This document shows positions 51,701 to 60,800 of a stretch of DNA of 64,000 bases, in pieces. How positions within the stretch are numbered: position 1 is the first letter of the stretch; every line of letters begins with the position of its first letter. The notes under the pieces were generated by a model, which saw nothing but the letters and a program-made list of their open reading frames with translations, did not search any database and was not told where the DNA came from. Source of the stretch: Caecitellus pseudoparvulus (Eukaryota > Bigyra: Bicosoecida); assembly GCA_965644315.1 (NCBI GenBank), contig CBFFRQ010000030.1, positions 617,083-681,082 on the forward strand, in the 5' to 3' direction. The position numbers and the translations under genes were made by a program.

Positions 51701-53958
51701 TTTCGTTCCAAATGACCACCATGATCATGGACGCCGACGGCGACCTGCACCGGGGGGAGCTGGACTTCTTCCTTAAGGGCGACACGTCCCTGGAAGCCCC
51801 CGCAACGGCACGCCCCATGCCCTGGATGTCGGACGCCGGGTGGAAGGACCTGGTGAAGCTGGGCAGCCTGGGCAGCTGCGAGGTGCTGTCTGGCGGGCGC
51901 CTCGTGACGCATGTGTTGGAGCACATGGACAGCTGGCGGGCGTGGTACGACCTGGAGGCGCCTGAAGCCGCGGACATGCCAGGGTCGTGGCAGAGCGACC
52001 TGTCAGCCTTCCAGCGCCTGCTTGTGTACAGGTGCTTCCGGACCGACCGCGTGTACAACGGCGTGAAGGCGTTTGTGCGGGAGCGCATGGGGGAGAGCTT
52101 CGTGCAGCCGCCAGTGCTGAACTACAACCGCATTTACCAGCAGAGCTCGCCCCTGTCCCCCATGGTGTTCATCCTGTCCCCAGGAGCCGACCCTCAGTCG
52201 GACATCCAAGCTTTGGCCATCGAGAAGGACTTCCCGCCGCCGTCCAAGTTCAGGTTCCTGGCGCTGGGGCAGGGCCAGGAAGGCAAGGCGGAGGAGCTGC
52301 TGCACCTGGGGTACACGCGTGGGTACTGGATCCTGCTGCAGAACTGCCACCTGCTGCTGTCCTGGCTGAAGAAGCTGGAGAAGATCCTGGCTGGCATGAC
52401 GGACCCCGCGCCTTCCTTCCGCCTGTGGCTGACGACGGAGCCCACAGACGGCTTCCCCCTGGGCATCTTGCAGCGGTCGTTGAAGGTGGTGACAGAGCCC
52501 CCCGATGGCCTGCAGCGCAACATGGCGGCCCTGTACAGCCGCCTGACCGAGCCAGAGCTGGAGGGCTGCCCTCACCCGGCGTACAAGCCCCTCGTGTATG
52601 GTCTGTGCTTCCTGCACGCGGTGCTGTTGGAGCGGCGGAAGTACGGAAAGATTGGGTGGAACGTCCCGTACGACTTCAACGAATCGGACTTCAAGGTGTC
52701 CAGGCAGCTCCTGGCCATGTACTTGACCAAGGCGTACGACGTGGGGGACGAACTTATCCCGTGGGGCTCCCTGAAGTACCTCATTGGGGACGCCATGTAC
52801 GGCGGGCGCGTGTCGGACGACTTTGACCGCCGCGTGCTGACGACGTACCTGAACGAGTACATGGGCGATTTCCTGTTTGACGAGAACCAGCAGTTCTTCT
52901 TCTCCCGCGCGGGCTTCGATTACACCCTGCCCCCCGTCGGCGGGCTGGGGGATTACCAGGCCTCTGTGGAGGAGCTGCCCCTGCTGTCGGGGCCTGCTGT
53001 CTTCGGCCTGCACCCCAACGCAGAGATTGGGTACCTAACCATCGCCTCCCGGGAGCTGTGGGTGGACCTCATCTCCCTGCAGCCTCGCTCAGCGTCGGCG
53101 GGGGAGGGCATCTCCCGCGAGGCATTCATTGCGCAGGTGGCCAACGACATCAAGAGCAAGCTGCCCGAGCCTGAAGACGTCGTGAACCTGCGCAAGCGGT
53201 ACACCGCTGAGGGTGCCGCGCCCAGCCCCGCCCAGGTAGTGCTGCTGCAGGAGCTGGAGCGGTGGAACGCCCTCGTCGTGCGCATGGCAGCGTCCCTGGT
53301 AGACCTGCTGCGGGCTCTGCAGGGCGAGATCGGCATGTCGGACCAGCTGGAAGCGCTGGGCAGTGCCCTGTTCAACGGTTTTCTCCCTGGAATGTGGCGG
53401 TCCCTGGCGCCGGCCACGGAGAAGCCGCTGGGTTCGTGGATGCGGCACTTTGCCGACAGGCACGAGCAGTACAGCAACTGGATCCTGGACAGGGACCCTG
53501 CAGTCATGTGGCTGTCGGGGCTGCACATCCCCGAGTCCTTCCTCACGGCCATGGTGCAGACGACCTGCCGTGCTCGGGGCTGGCCCCTGGACAAGTCCAC
53601 GCTGTTCACGCAGGTGACGCAGGTGACGTCAGAGGAAGACATCCACGACCGCCTGCCAGACGGCTGCTACGTCCGAGGGCTGTACTTGGAAGGCGCGGCG
53701 TGGGACCTGCACGCCAACTGCCTCAAGCGGCAAGACCCCAAGGTACTTGTCACGGCACTGCCCATCATGAAGGTCATGCCAGTTGAGGCGGCCAAGCTGA
53801 AGCTGCACGGGACGTTCCGCACCCCCGTGTACGTCACACAGGCCCGCCGCAACGCGATGGGAGTGGGCTTGGTGTTCGAAGCCGACCTTGCGACAGATGA
53901 GCACTTTTCCCACTGGGTCTTGCAGGGTGTGGCGCTGTCGCTGAACGTGCGGGACTAG
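39751..53958 (+). CDS. DNAH10: Axonemal inner-arm dynein heavy chain, I1/f type (DNAH10 class)
   Basis: The motor that slides axonemal doublets. It has 4735 residues in one 14.2 kb exon, a normal size for the class. The tail carries PLAELEFWRSHNATLAALYEQ and NDNVRFLSTVDRHFKVL, and VISRHYN as in DNAH10. P-loops are GPAGTGKT (residue 2083, AAA1), GPTGGGKS (2370, AAA2), GESGTAKT (2709, AAA3) and GVGGSGKQ (3064, AAA4). The stalk and microtubule-binding domain cover about 3290-3610, and the end is the compact domain closing in VALSLNVRD. DNAH10-class phrases are LLQICEIMLFSEGFEGA, RDSNMPKFVFEDVPLFRGLI and the CPRV-YP stretch in AAA2. As I recall, this class corresponds to the 1-alpha chain of Chlamydomonas I1/f. 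Two Gly-rich inserts interrupt the early tail (nt 39945-40080 and 40390-40620). Confidence 0.95.
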   Translation: MAQSAWFGEVAASFLGFDLPSAWPAALAKATNKEKVSHMLSSDAASGTTLYVWTEEVSMEREVPAGGNGGSISAGHAGGREASGGAGRDAVGGPGHAESKGEGGSGDGGAEGLRLEAVTDYAVRMQLHDLPSGFAGMAVYFIKSVDEAAPSAPDDAALDDVMGEHYEYGSVTGDPLSSMQFMLSEVFTPALSTLLGSKVPGGDVSDRHSDDYRSVVSGFMQGAGGAGSALGHSMRSGDVGSVAGKGFGGASVMGGGRRGFVGGASVRMGSASVLGGQTTATGGVGGPPVAEVPVPAEVEDSVATVSDGVRGEFRAALSRFSKQMGNTLAQVTGNLQVAMPKVTISDPTMAAEDSTTRDIVQNAVAEWSATINAVLGGMAEELDRRSMVKPLAELEFWRSHNATLAALYEQLSAPEVKRMLEVLRAAGDQQDLVLFAKAFEELARAHVETNDNVRFLSTVDRHFKVLASGSLSAVREAVPGMVSALQTIWVISRHYNTESRMLPLLLGIEAELVEKVTTEANVKSVLRLPRATAAGTLQAAHDVLQAWETSFAEARDAIEEANADRRWEFSDHKLFGRARHMRAVLRALMEVVTVTDEFDGFFRAPDISDITSDAEQVKAVIRLVSRLKRPLLKLQYKPFEPQRVRQWEADMQTFRGKVADIEARTTQFIDAAFDRLRSSMGAFALLQQIQHMQLRDTIRQQLDSKTQHIVERARTELAETAAQFRAGKGDPPRFKNYPPVAGAIAWAHALYTRQKTPIVKFRAMPQLLASPPGRLLKAEYLAFAKEVDAYIKELYGGWVVLAEKEVRALLETPVLGPALHDAPQLPKDLMPPGSGASEGPDAGLVLAAAAAAAATADQVPGPGVDWDARRMPVPPYHVNFSPALSTIIREARLLDRLGFEVPEAALNVTLQEDKFRTFVGRLRGMLQRYHTVLRDLRPFECSLLQRQLADLRSTVRQGFSPLNWNSLHILAYIEDVQKALTGFESQLSQLRKSNDHIEDVVDSIRNTLLVKPEDFPLEAGPMEVSDWYEAVERKGTARITALVEKYRGNRGAMLRVEGIVCQTSTGAAPELAEYYKYWERRTYNAVAQMILASMGALQSLLNVPFFTEKGGEEDDDSGGWKAFPPLIQVRVTQQSDNSFVMSPDVHQIAKYMYRAHKFIAKAARSFTRWVAGTCIEAVVVPQEGATPPDFSYYMDIRHNQPIAHMTLRMHALLEIFQRVKAFAQFWQQYGKDYDLWRPRQAGTFERLRDRRPPALYFDAHLDAFARLAGAVSTLRTSRDIGFLRVDCEPVATACRTRALNLVGSYGTVLRQVTLERTTSLMERWAHLRTRISAPATDLESLKALLEAITHVQRLRAEQEAEVQDVLHRARILHKHAKVLAQAAEEGDEAASGAALLSPEEAREVASLPRTWSALVDDALTRDARLVRDKERFRAVTQQSVREFVATTEAVWAEYQGEGPGVPGIPLARGLESMTSFKARLAELVRQRDELTNAELLFGLELTKYPALVDLANDMRQLEVLYDLYAQQKSFAESQSNMLWTNLDTRVLAQGATDLTKRLAGLDKALRDLPTYRAVEGEVQGFKASIPLISSLKNDAMQSRHWDKLMAATGVSFNMNPKTFTLQKLFEMNLHRFQEDIDEITGEAMQEAKIERQLVEIEDRWAATEFDVPAYSKNGQFRSYVLRVEDEMKVQLEDDMLQLQTMASSRFVSFFTARVQQWSRNLTTVSEVIDAWVAVQQKWQYLEGIFVGNEDIKSQLPDEVRRFAGIDKAFKTLMNQVNASPNVVTACCSDGRQELLEELGERLDECQKNLTRYLDSKRTAFPRFFFISDDELLAVLGSSDPTGIQEHLMKLFNNVKALTFGRGNRTVRAMSSSEGETFELEEPVPVEGAVEEWMNAVQDSMRASLHGITKAGVYHYAHMDRNAWVEEQLGMVTMVGSQVWWTWYTEDTFRRVLGGDKYAMKGFASKLTQQLMELVAMVRTPLSKLMRKKVNTLLIVDVHARDIIDQFVRDSILDAREFAWESQLRFYWDRDLDDVRVRQCTGEFGYGYEYMGLNGRLVITPLTDRCYMTLTQALTFKLGGSPAGPAGTGKTETVKDLAKNLALPCFVTNCGEGLDYKATGGIFSGLAQVGAWGCFDEFNRINIEVLSVVSAQLKSLQNALLYGKETADIGLENPIKVHPSVGVFITMNPGYAGRTELPDNLKALFRPVTMIVPDLLQICEIMLFSEGFEGARVLAKKMTTLYKLASEQLSKQFHYDFGLRALKSVLVMAGALKREYSDMSEELVLMRSLRDSNMPKFVFEDVPLFRGLIDDLFPDLDCPRVAYPTLKGATEKYLEDRLMRHEDEGVFQLQVDKVIQLYETMLVRHTTMVVGPTGGGKSVVLETLKAASKPAFDISVRMLVLNPKAVTVNELYGIMDPETRDWHDGILSRLFRDCNRPLPAGRESEVRWIVYDGDVDAEWVENMNSVMDDNKLLTLPNGERIQLQDHCKMLVEVFDLQYASPATISRCGMTFVDPKNLKYFPFYVRWVKMRAGDARPTEAGYLMDLYEKYVRVLVEYTLDGEAGDVEGEAGEPPLDLVVPRTDLNMVRQLCRMLDATLEGEEEYADYDILEGHFVFALIWSVGAAVTAQHRPRFEEVLRRTAEIPLPKDLFGSFFHAPSRKWLSWNDRVPEYVPPEPFEFYRVLVPTMDSVLYTWLLMRMMAVGQPTLFVGESGTAKTVTIENYLLGLNPETSSTLNINMSSRTTSADVQMNIEANVDKRSGKTYGPPMGKQLMVFIDDLNMPRVDTYGTQQPIALLKFLVESKCMYDRGKDLDLRSYHDLMYIGAMGPPGGGRNDVDPRFVSLFSVFNLTRPSTAVLQSIYGSILTAFTSVFSDDVQAVARELTPLTLDIYASICQRLPPTPSKFHYIFNLRDLGRVYEGLCLATPDTVPSAAAFLRLWRNEMHRIFCDRLTTKEDLDLVGGLVDGAVRGKFSGVADAVVAEPMVFGDFKHCVQRLKAGKEDPQLYQDLGSYTTVGEVMTDVLEVYNLEHESRELKLVLFQAALEHLCRIYRIIRMPRGNALLVGVGGSGKQSLTKLAAFAAGYELFSITLTRSYGEREFREELQELYRKLGKGPVVFLFTDADVVQEGFLELINNMLTTGMVPALYEPEERDSLANSVMAEVKAAGMYVTKENCWNYFVAKCRNNLHLVLAMSPSGDTLRRRCRNFPGLVSNSVIDWFFPWPEDALARVAEFFLAEEKAVPDAHRSAVVEHMVHVHQGVVTASRQFTAELRRYNYVTPKNYLDFIANYRSQLDTHGVRLTTRLERLENGLAKLQDAQEKVDEMNKVLKKRKVIVDRKSAEVETQIKDIRTRQAVADEQQAAAQVFAKELAEQAIVIEQKSEAANDALEAALPALAAAADALKDLNASQINEVKKLHNPPSAVKNTLFCVLYLMNSSITSAEWPMCQSMMADARFLDNLRTYKKEGIKERQMRRVNAILNHLDEASVQKSSVAGLGLFRWVTSLSHYYDVARQVKPLSEEVRKLEMEKAVKEQELATINEKLAQLTDEIAALNASLSKNVSELDTLREEAAVMERRLNSAERLIRGLSSERTRWTADIQTLRGQVTRLTGDCLLSAAFLSYLGAFTHEYRTRMLYEDWLEDVKSREVDVTADFDLRRFMITDATVQRWSAEGLPADDHSVFNGILTERASRFPLCVDPQEQAVAWIKAKEPELVVGTFFDAGFMRNLELAVQYGKPFLFESVDESLDPVIDPVLEKNVRREGPELTIQLGDKVLTWDSSFRLYMTSKMSNPHYSPEIMGKTMIINYSVTMQGLSDQLLNVVVGNERMDLETQFRELVQDMSANAQMLEALEEDLLRSLATASGDLLDNEDLIAKLEQSKKKADETAKKLKAATATRTEINLTRQQYTPAAKRGSILFFAMSGMANIMRMYEISLASFLGVFQRSLKQSARDASVEVRLGNVIAEMTKQMYDYTCTGIFERHKLMFSFQMTTMIMDADGDLHRGELDFFLKGDTSLEAPATARPMPWMSDAGWKDLVKLGSLGSCEVLSGGRLVTHVLEHMDSWRAWYDLEAPEAADMPGSWQSDLSAFQRLLVYRCFRTDRVYNGVKAFVRERMGESFVQPPVLNYNRIYQQSSPLSPMVFILSPGADPQSDIQALAIEKDFPPPSKFRFLALGQGQEGKAEELLHLGYTRGYWILLQNCHLLLSWLKKLEKILAGMTDPAPSFRLWLTTEPTDGFPLGILQRSLKVVTEPPDGLQRNMAALYSRLTEPELEGCPHPAYKPLVYGLCFLHAVLLERRKYGKIGWNVPYDFNESDFKVSRQLLAMYLTKAYDVGDELIPWGSLKYLIGDAMYGGRVSDDFDRRVLTTYLNEYMGDFLFDENQQFFFSRAGFDYTLPPVGGLGDYQASVEELPLLSGPAVFGLHPNAEIGYLTIASRELWVDLISLQPRSASAGEGISREAFIAQVANDIKSKLPEPEDVVNLRKRYTAEGAAPSPAQVVLLQELERWNALVVRMAASLVDLLRALQGEIGMSDQLEALGSALFNGFLPGMWRSLAPATEKPLGSWMRHFADRHEQYSNWILDRDPAVMWLSGLHIPESFLTAMVQTTCRARGWPLDKSTLFTQVTQVTSEEDIHDRLPDGCYVRGLYLEGAAWDLHANCLKRQDPKVLVTALPIMKVMPVEAAKLKLHGTFRTPVYVTQARRNAMGVGLVFEADLATDEHFSHWVLQGVALSLNVRD

Positions 53959-54089
53959 GTCTCGCGTCGGGCGCAGGCAGTGTGTGGTCTTTCGCAAAAT
54001 GCAGCAACTTCGATGCTGGCGTGGTGAAGGCGGTACTAGGGCGAGGAATTGCTTGTAGACTCTTCTGTGGCCGTCCTGTGCGTTGAACG

Positions 54090-57000
54090 ATGGAGGACTA
54101 CGAGGTGCTGGAGCGAATCGGTGAGGGTGGCGTTGGCGTTTCATGAAACGCAAGCAGGCGGCCTCAGACGCTCTCTCCTTCCCTGATGCAGGAGAAGGTT
54201 CCTTCGGAAGGGTCTACCGTGCAAGAAAACGGGAGACATCATGCTACGTTGCTTTGAAGGTGAGGGGGTGTGCTTGCAGCAGTCTGCGGCGTGTGCATGT
54301 CAACGGCGTCCGTTGTTGTTGTCGTGTCCCAGGTCATCCAGAAGCGGGGCAAGAGCAAGCAAGACATCCGCGCCCTGCGGCAAGAGATCGACATCCTCCG
54401 ATCGCTCACACATCAGCACATCATCCGCCTGTTTGACGCCTTTGAAACGCGCAAGGACTTCGTCGTGGTCATGGAGTACGCCCAAGCTGACCTGTACCAA
54501 GTGCTGGAGGATGACGGCACGCTGCCGTTGCAGGAAGTCCAAGCTCTTGCGGGGCAGCTGGTGTCTGCTCTGCACTACCTGCACAGCCACCGCATCATCC
54601 ACCGTGACATGAAGCCACAGAATATCTTGCTCACGGGGGACGGCAAGGTCAAGCTGTGCGACTTTGGCTTTGCTCGCGCGCTGAGCGCGGCGACGGTCAT
54701 GGTGACATCCATCAAGGGCACGCCCTTGTACATGGCGCCCGAGGTAGTGCAGCACAAGCCATACGACCACCGCGCTGACTTGTGGAGTCTGGGGGTCATT
54801 CTGTACGAGCTGTTCGTGGGCGAGCCACCCTTTTACACGGACAGCATCGGCACCCTTGTGGACATGATTCTGAAGCAGCGGGTCAAATGGCCACGCAACA
54901 TGCCGCCGCAGTTCAAGTCTTTCTTGCAGTGCCTGCTGCTGAAAGACCCCGCTCAGCGCATGGCCTGGCCTGACCTGCTGTCGCACCCCTTCATCGCACA
55001 GTCGGTGCCTGGTGGGAGCGGGGAGGTGGGTGCCATTGAATGGGGTTCGCCTGCGGCGTTCGCCCACGCCCACGCGATTTGGTTCGAGCAGCAGGGGGTG
55101 AGTGCATCACAGCCGCCTGTTCCCATGCGCGCATTTGACGTGCCCAAGGAGGTGTGGGCGGGCATGCAGGCCAACGTGCGTGTGTTGGGCTGTCCGCTTT
55201 TCAGCCCGGCTGGCGGCCGCGAGAGCAGTGCCAGCTCGGGCAGCGACGCGGTAGAGCGACGCAGCGGCAGCTCTTGTGGAAGTGTGCAGGGCACCGCTGA
55301 TGTTCCCGCCAGTGCCTCCCCAGCCAGAGCTTGTGCCTCTGCCACCGGGGCGGGGCAGCCGCCCACTCGGCACTCCAACGTCGGCTCCTTGGCGAGCACT
55401 GCTGGCTCTATTGACAGTGTTGTGGCTCGCATGATGCACGAGACGGACGTACGGTCAAGTGGCTTTGCACCAGAGGAAATGACTGTAACGGCTGCTCAAG
55501 TCAATGCTGCAGCACAGGCAGGCAAGTGGGGCGAAGTGTTGGACATTCTGCAAGAGTCGCCGCGCGCCGGGACAGACTGTCAGCCGCTTTGGGACGCCTT
55601 TGCAGCAATGATGGGCGGGACTCCAGGTGTGGTCGCAGACCACTCGCAGCACAGCCTGCTTGTCAGGTGTGTGCGCTGTGCTGCCGCAAACCAGGACCTG
55701 TTGCAGCCAGACAGCCCACTCTCCGCCAGTGCAATCGACGACATGCTGCTGTGGCTGGCGGACATGAGCACAGCGGTTGGTGTGCACGTCACGCAAGGGA
55801 AAGAAGCTGGAGCAGGCGCACCTGCGGTGCATTTGGCGAGGGATGTCTGGGCTGTGCTTGCTTGCCTTGCGTTGCAAGCAGCGCCGTCCACGGCGCGCGG
55901 TGCGTCGGTGTGGCGGCTGTTTCACGCCGGGCCAGAGGCGAGCAAGGAGCACTGCCAAGCCCTGAGACGTGCGGCAGCAGACTTGCCAGCCCTCATGACA
56001 GCGACCTCTGAAGTGCTGCGAGGGTCTGCAGGCCGCCTCGACCTGGTGCCGGTGGTGTGGGGCGTGTCGCTGATGTTGGCACACCACAGCCCCGTGCCGC
56101 TGCAGCTGCCTGCTTGCACAGAGGCCCTGGGCAGCGTGCCTGCATATGTTCACCTTGGGGCTCTAGCTGCGTCTCAGACATGCCCCCGGGAAGTGCTGGG
56201 GCTGGCTTGTCTCGTGGACGCCGGCGTGGGCGGCGAGGCTGTCAAGCAGGCGGCGGGTGTGCTGCTGGCCGATGCGCTGGCGCGGCAGCCCGCAGCTGCA
56301 GCTTCCCCACCTCCCCTGCCTGCCTTGGATGCGGGGGAGTTGCCCTGGACTGTCGCTGCGCTGTGTGGCGCTGGCCCAGCGCAGCCTGCCGCGCTGCCCT
56401 GCAGCTTGGCGGGCCGAATCGCGGCGGCGAGCAAAGGGCACTTGCAGCCCGAACGTGAGGCCCCAGCCGTTTTCGGCTGGCTGGCCGGCGCCAAGGGACA
56501 GGACACCCCCGAGACAGGCTACTGTGCCTTGGCGCAGAGCGGCCTGCCTCCTGCGTGGTCCCTGTGCATGCCAAGGCTGCTGGAGCCTGCCCTGCAAACC
56601 TTCGCTGCTGCTGCAAAGGAGTCCCCACGGCGTTGGGTCGGGGCGCTGGCCCCAGAGTGCCTTGGGGCATGGCACGAACTGCTAGGTCACCCAACTGCCA
56701 GTGTGGCCACAGCTGCAGTGCGGTGTCTGGGCCACATCCTGCGGGCTGGCCCAGAGACGTACGCGGCTCTGGACCGGCCCGCGGCGGCGGGGAGAACCCT
56801 CCTGCAAGACGTCGCGGCGCTGATGGAGAGCCCGCATGCCCCTGCACAGCTGTGGGCATCATACACCTTTGGGAATGCGCTGTACCACTCCGATGCCCTG
56901 TTTGACGCCGTGGCGCCCCTGCTCCACTCTTGCCTGCCGTGTCTGGAAGCAGCCACCCCTCGCGTGCGAGCCAACGCCTGTGGCGTGCTGGCCAATGCCA

Positions 57001-57260
57001 TGCTGCACTCTGAGGGACTACTGGACACCATCGCGTCCTCAACCATGCTCGATGCAGCAGCGCTCATCGCCCTGTACGACGCTGAGCCTGATGTCAGCGC
57101 AACAGCCTGGCTGGTGCTCCATCGAGCTGCGAAGTCTGCCACAGGAGCAGCGTGCTTGCGCAAGCTTTCGTGTGCAGAGGCCCTACGCGACGTGGCCAAG
57201 GGACGTGCCGACACCTCAAAACATCATGCCAGTGTCCTTCAGGCCATGGCAGAGGATTGA
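54090..57260 (+). CDS. STK36: Fused-family serine/threonine kinase (STK36/FUSED)
   Basis: Exons are 54090-54120, 54192-54259 and 54333-57260 (introns of 71 and 73 bases), giving 1008 residues. Residues 1-255 form a complete kinase: [13 protein letters not shown], the alpha-C Glu, HRDMKPQN (about 123), DFGFARAL (about 143) and [14 protein letters not shown]. The joins KLPEDQVQA-like ([20 protein letters not shown]) and [10 protein letters not shown] are specific to Fused. The remaining 750 residues are Ala/Leu-rich helical repeats (HEAT/ARM-like), especially [19 protein letters not shown] near residue 910. Fused proteins act in central-pair assembly of motile cilia and in phragmoplast or Hedgehog contexts in particular lineages. 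The gene starts 131 bp after the dynein stop, on the same strand. All three exons agree in frame and family. Confidence 0.94.
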
Positions 57261-57847
57261 CGCGGCACGGCGCTGGCAGGTTTGCATGCGGAATATGACG
57301 CAACACTCCGCGTCGCTGCCACGCTGCTGGGTGAAAGCTGATGCCTACAAGGGCGTTGGTGGGTGGATCGTGGGCATTGTCTCCCCATAGATTCCGGGGT
57401 TTGTTGTGTTTGGGGCTTGCACTGGGGTGCGCTGGACGGCGGTGCAGAAGATGGGAGTTTTGCCGCCGCTTGCGACAAGGAGAGGTGGGGGCGCAGTGCC
57501 ATACAATTATTCGTGTTCACTGTTCAATTCAATCATCCCAGCTGCCTGGCCGCCTGTGATCAGCTTCCAGAGCCGCTGCACCTGAGAAAGGCCACTGTCG
57601 AGGTTTGTCGAGCACCTCCGGCTCAGCCCCATCGAACCAGAACTCCGTCTCGTTCCTTGCCGCCTGGCAACGCGGCTTGTCAGCGCGGATAAAACGAGTA
57701 CTGTGTGCGATACCGGCCTCCAGACCTGAACACGTGCGTTGCTTCACGTGGAGTCGGCATCGGCGTCTGGAACCGGCGTCTTGAGAAACGCCACTGCACC
57801 ATCGTTTCGCCGACTTGCCCCTCACCCAAGCACAGGCCACACGAGAC
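57261..57847. other. Intergenic spacer
   Basis: 587 bases between Fused and the receptor-like gene, both on plus. The stretch 57500-57540 is AT-richer. No coding sequence, RNA gene or repeat is supported; the region should contain the 3' UTR of Fused and the promoter of the next gene. Confidence 0.45.
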
Positions 57848-60800
57848 ATGCGGTGCACTACACTGGTGCTGTGCAGTGTAGCGCTCTCGGCAGCCTTTGC
57901 AACCGCAGGTACGTTCACATGGTCCGGCGTGCAGCCTGCCCAGCGTGCGGCAGTTGCCGGCACGGGGGCAGCTCGATCATGGCGAGCTGCCCCTGGGCAA
58001 GGCAAGGACAGCTCGGCGCAAGGCAGGGGCGGAGGGGTCCGCATGTATCACGCGTTGTTTGTCATGTCTGGCTTTGGCTTGCGCATGCGCGGCTGTGAGG
58101 GCAGCCTGGCAGGTGTGCCGTCTGCCGCGACCAGCTGCACGTTGCTTCACGCTACACCCCGCACACCTTCCCGCACAGAAGAGGCCCGCCCGCGAGAGCT
58201 GTTTTTTGACTTTGTGCAAGATGCTGGCAGCAGTGCTGCCTCTGGGGGCTTCTGGGAGCAGGCTCCCCCCGTCGTGGTGTCGCTGCTGTCTCGAGCCAGC
58301 ATGGACGCAGTGGACACACTGAGCAATGCCAGCAGCGCCTTCCCCCGTGATCCAGTCACAGGGGTCTACGCCAACACCCAGTTCACATCGCCGCTGTACC
58401 CTCAGTATCGGCGCTCTGACGTCTGGCAGGTCATGACGGGAGCGCCCGCCTCCACTGTCATCATCCCATCCCTCGTCGTGACAGACACAGCGACAGCTCC
58501 CAGCCTGGCGAGAACCTCGCCACAGGTCGTGGGCATTGCCTGTGGTGACGAAACGTACGGGTCCACCGGCAGCAGTGGGTGGTGGGACGCCTATGCCCCC
58601 TGCGCATCCCCCGCCACATGGTTCTCCGGCACCGCCACAGAGGTGGTAACGCCGAACACCGCCCCTGCAGCTCCCAGTGCGGGGCGAGTGGCCTGGGCAG
58701 CCTCCACCATCACGCTCACCCTCGGACAAGGCCCGCTGCCAGCAACACCTTCCGATGCCCTGGCGACAATCGAGGCACCGCCCGCACCGCCAAAGTACGG
58801 AGCCACGCTGCCTCTGACCCTCACCATTGCCGGGCGCACGGGCAAGGAAGTGAAGGTGCTGGTGACGCTGCAGGTCGTCCCCATGGTGCAACCGCCTCTG
58901 CCAGCAGACTTGCAGCAGGTGTACGGCGGCATCGACTCGGCAGGTAGGTTTCCTCTGTCTGTCACTCCAGGCTACGTGGAACTGCACTGGGTGGCCAGCC
59001 CGCCTGGCAGCTCTGCCGCCGCACCCAGCCAGCCAGGCACCATCCACGTGGATGTCGCTGTGCCAGCCGATGCCAACGATTGGCTCCTGTACCGCCCCGC
59101 GGACACGCCTGACTGGGTCACCGCCATCAACGTGCAGGCCCTTGGTGATACTCGAGTATTGGGTGCCGACCGCGGCGTGGTGAAGCGCGTGACGATCACC
59201 GTGGACGCCAGCGCCAAGCCCGCAGGGTTCTCAGACCACATCACCCTCGCAATGTCGCCCAACGTCACGGGCGTGGACGGCTCGGGCATCCTTGTGGACG
59301 TGGACGGCACCATCACCGTCGAGACGCTACCTCCCACGCCCCTCAGCTTCACAGCGCAGCTGACGGTGCTGTCCTCCATTGCAGCACCTGATGAAGCATC
59401 CCTCTTCACGTCCCTTGTGCCGGAAGGCAACACATCCCGTGTCCTGCGCTTTTTCAACACTGGCAGGCTTCCAGTGGACTACCGCATGTTCGTGGACTCT
59501 CACAATGCGTTGGTGGCAGCGGGCAACCCTGCTGGATGGCTGGAAATGGGTGGAGCTGTGGACTCCTTCACGAGGGTGGGGTACGGCGTCGTGCAGCCTT
59601 ATTCGGAGGTGCGCATCCCCCTGAATGTGTTGGCGCCAGGCAACACCACCACTCCCACTGCGCGCAAGACTGACCTGGTCTTTGACGCCAACGCGCACTT
59701 TGTCGGCACAGACGGCGTCCAGGCGCGGGAGCTGGACAGTGCCGGCAACCCCGGGTCCACGGCCGTCGCGATGGAGCTGGAAAGCGTAGACACGCCTTCG
59801 CCTCGCCCCGTATCCGGTGCCCTGCAGCTAACCATCCCAGTGTCCTTGCAGGTGTCCCTGTACACCATCTGGCCCCAGGAAGCCGTCTTCACGCTGTCCC
59901 CTGAGTCCTCCGACGTCATCATCTTCGAGCTGCTGAACATGGCCCCCATTTACAACCTGGAGCTCGTTATCGCCAAGTCCCAGGGCAGCCCAGAGTGGCT
60001 GAAGATCCTCCTGCCTGCAGAGGACCCAGATGGCAAGACGCGGGTTACGCTGACCACTGACGGTCGGCTGGGCTCCATGTGGCTGCAAGGGGCCAATGTG
60101 CCAGGCGTGACTGGGCAGCCCTTCCCCAACCACCTCCTGGAGCCAGGGGTGTACAAGACGGCAGTGGAGATCACTTCCCGAGTCCTGCCCGACTCCCCCG
60201 GCTACTCTAACCTCGACACGACGCCTGGGCTGGGGTCGGAGGTCAGGGAAGTGCCTGTCACTCTGAACGTAGTGGTGGGCGCAGCAGCCCCCGAGACCAC
60301 CGAGCTGCACCCTGACCGCCCGCTGAACCCGACGTTCAAGGTCATTGCCAACGACGCCGGGCCCCACCAGCTGGAGCTTCGGCTGCGGGACAGGTACGGC
60401 TTCGGCCCTCCCGTCCCCACCATTCCGGAGGTGTCCTTGCTGTCCACGGCATCTGCCGACACGGTCGGCGTCGGGGACATTGACGTCGTCGTGCGGCCGG
60501 TGGTGGGCGGTGAAGTCACCGTGGACATCATCCCCACAAAAGTGGGGCGAGTTGCCGTGGAGGTGTCTCTGGACGGCGCGCCTGTGGAGGGGCACGTGCG
60601 CAGCCCCATCCTGGTGGAGGTGCTGCCCGCGCAGTGCGACGTGGCGGCAGATGGGGAGCCCGCGCACTCCGCCCAGCATGTTCTCAGCGCCAACGGCATG
60701 GAGTGCCTCTGTTCTGCAGGCTGGGAGCGGGTGAATCTGGGCGACAGCAACGCCACGGTGTCCCAGGCAGCGGCCCTGGACGGCGAGAGCTCCCCTGTCA

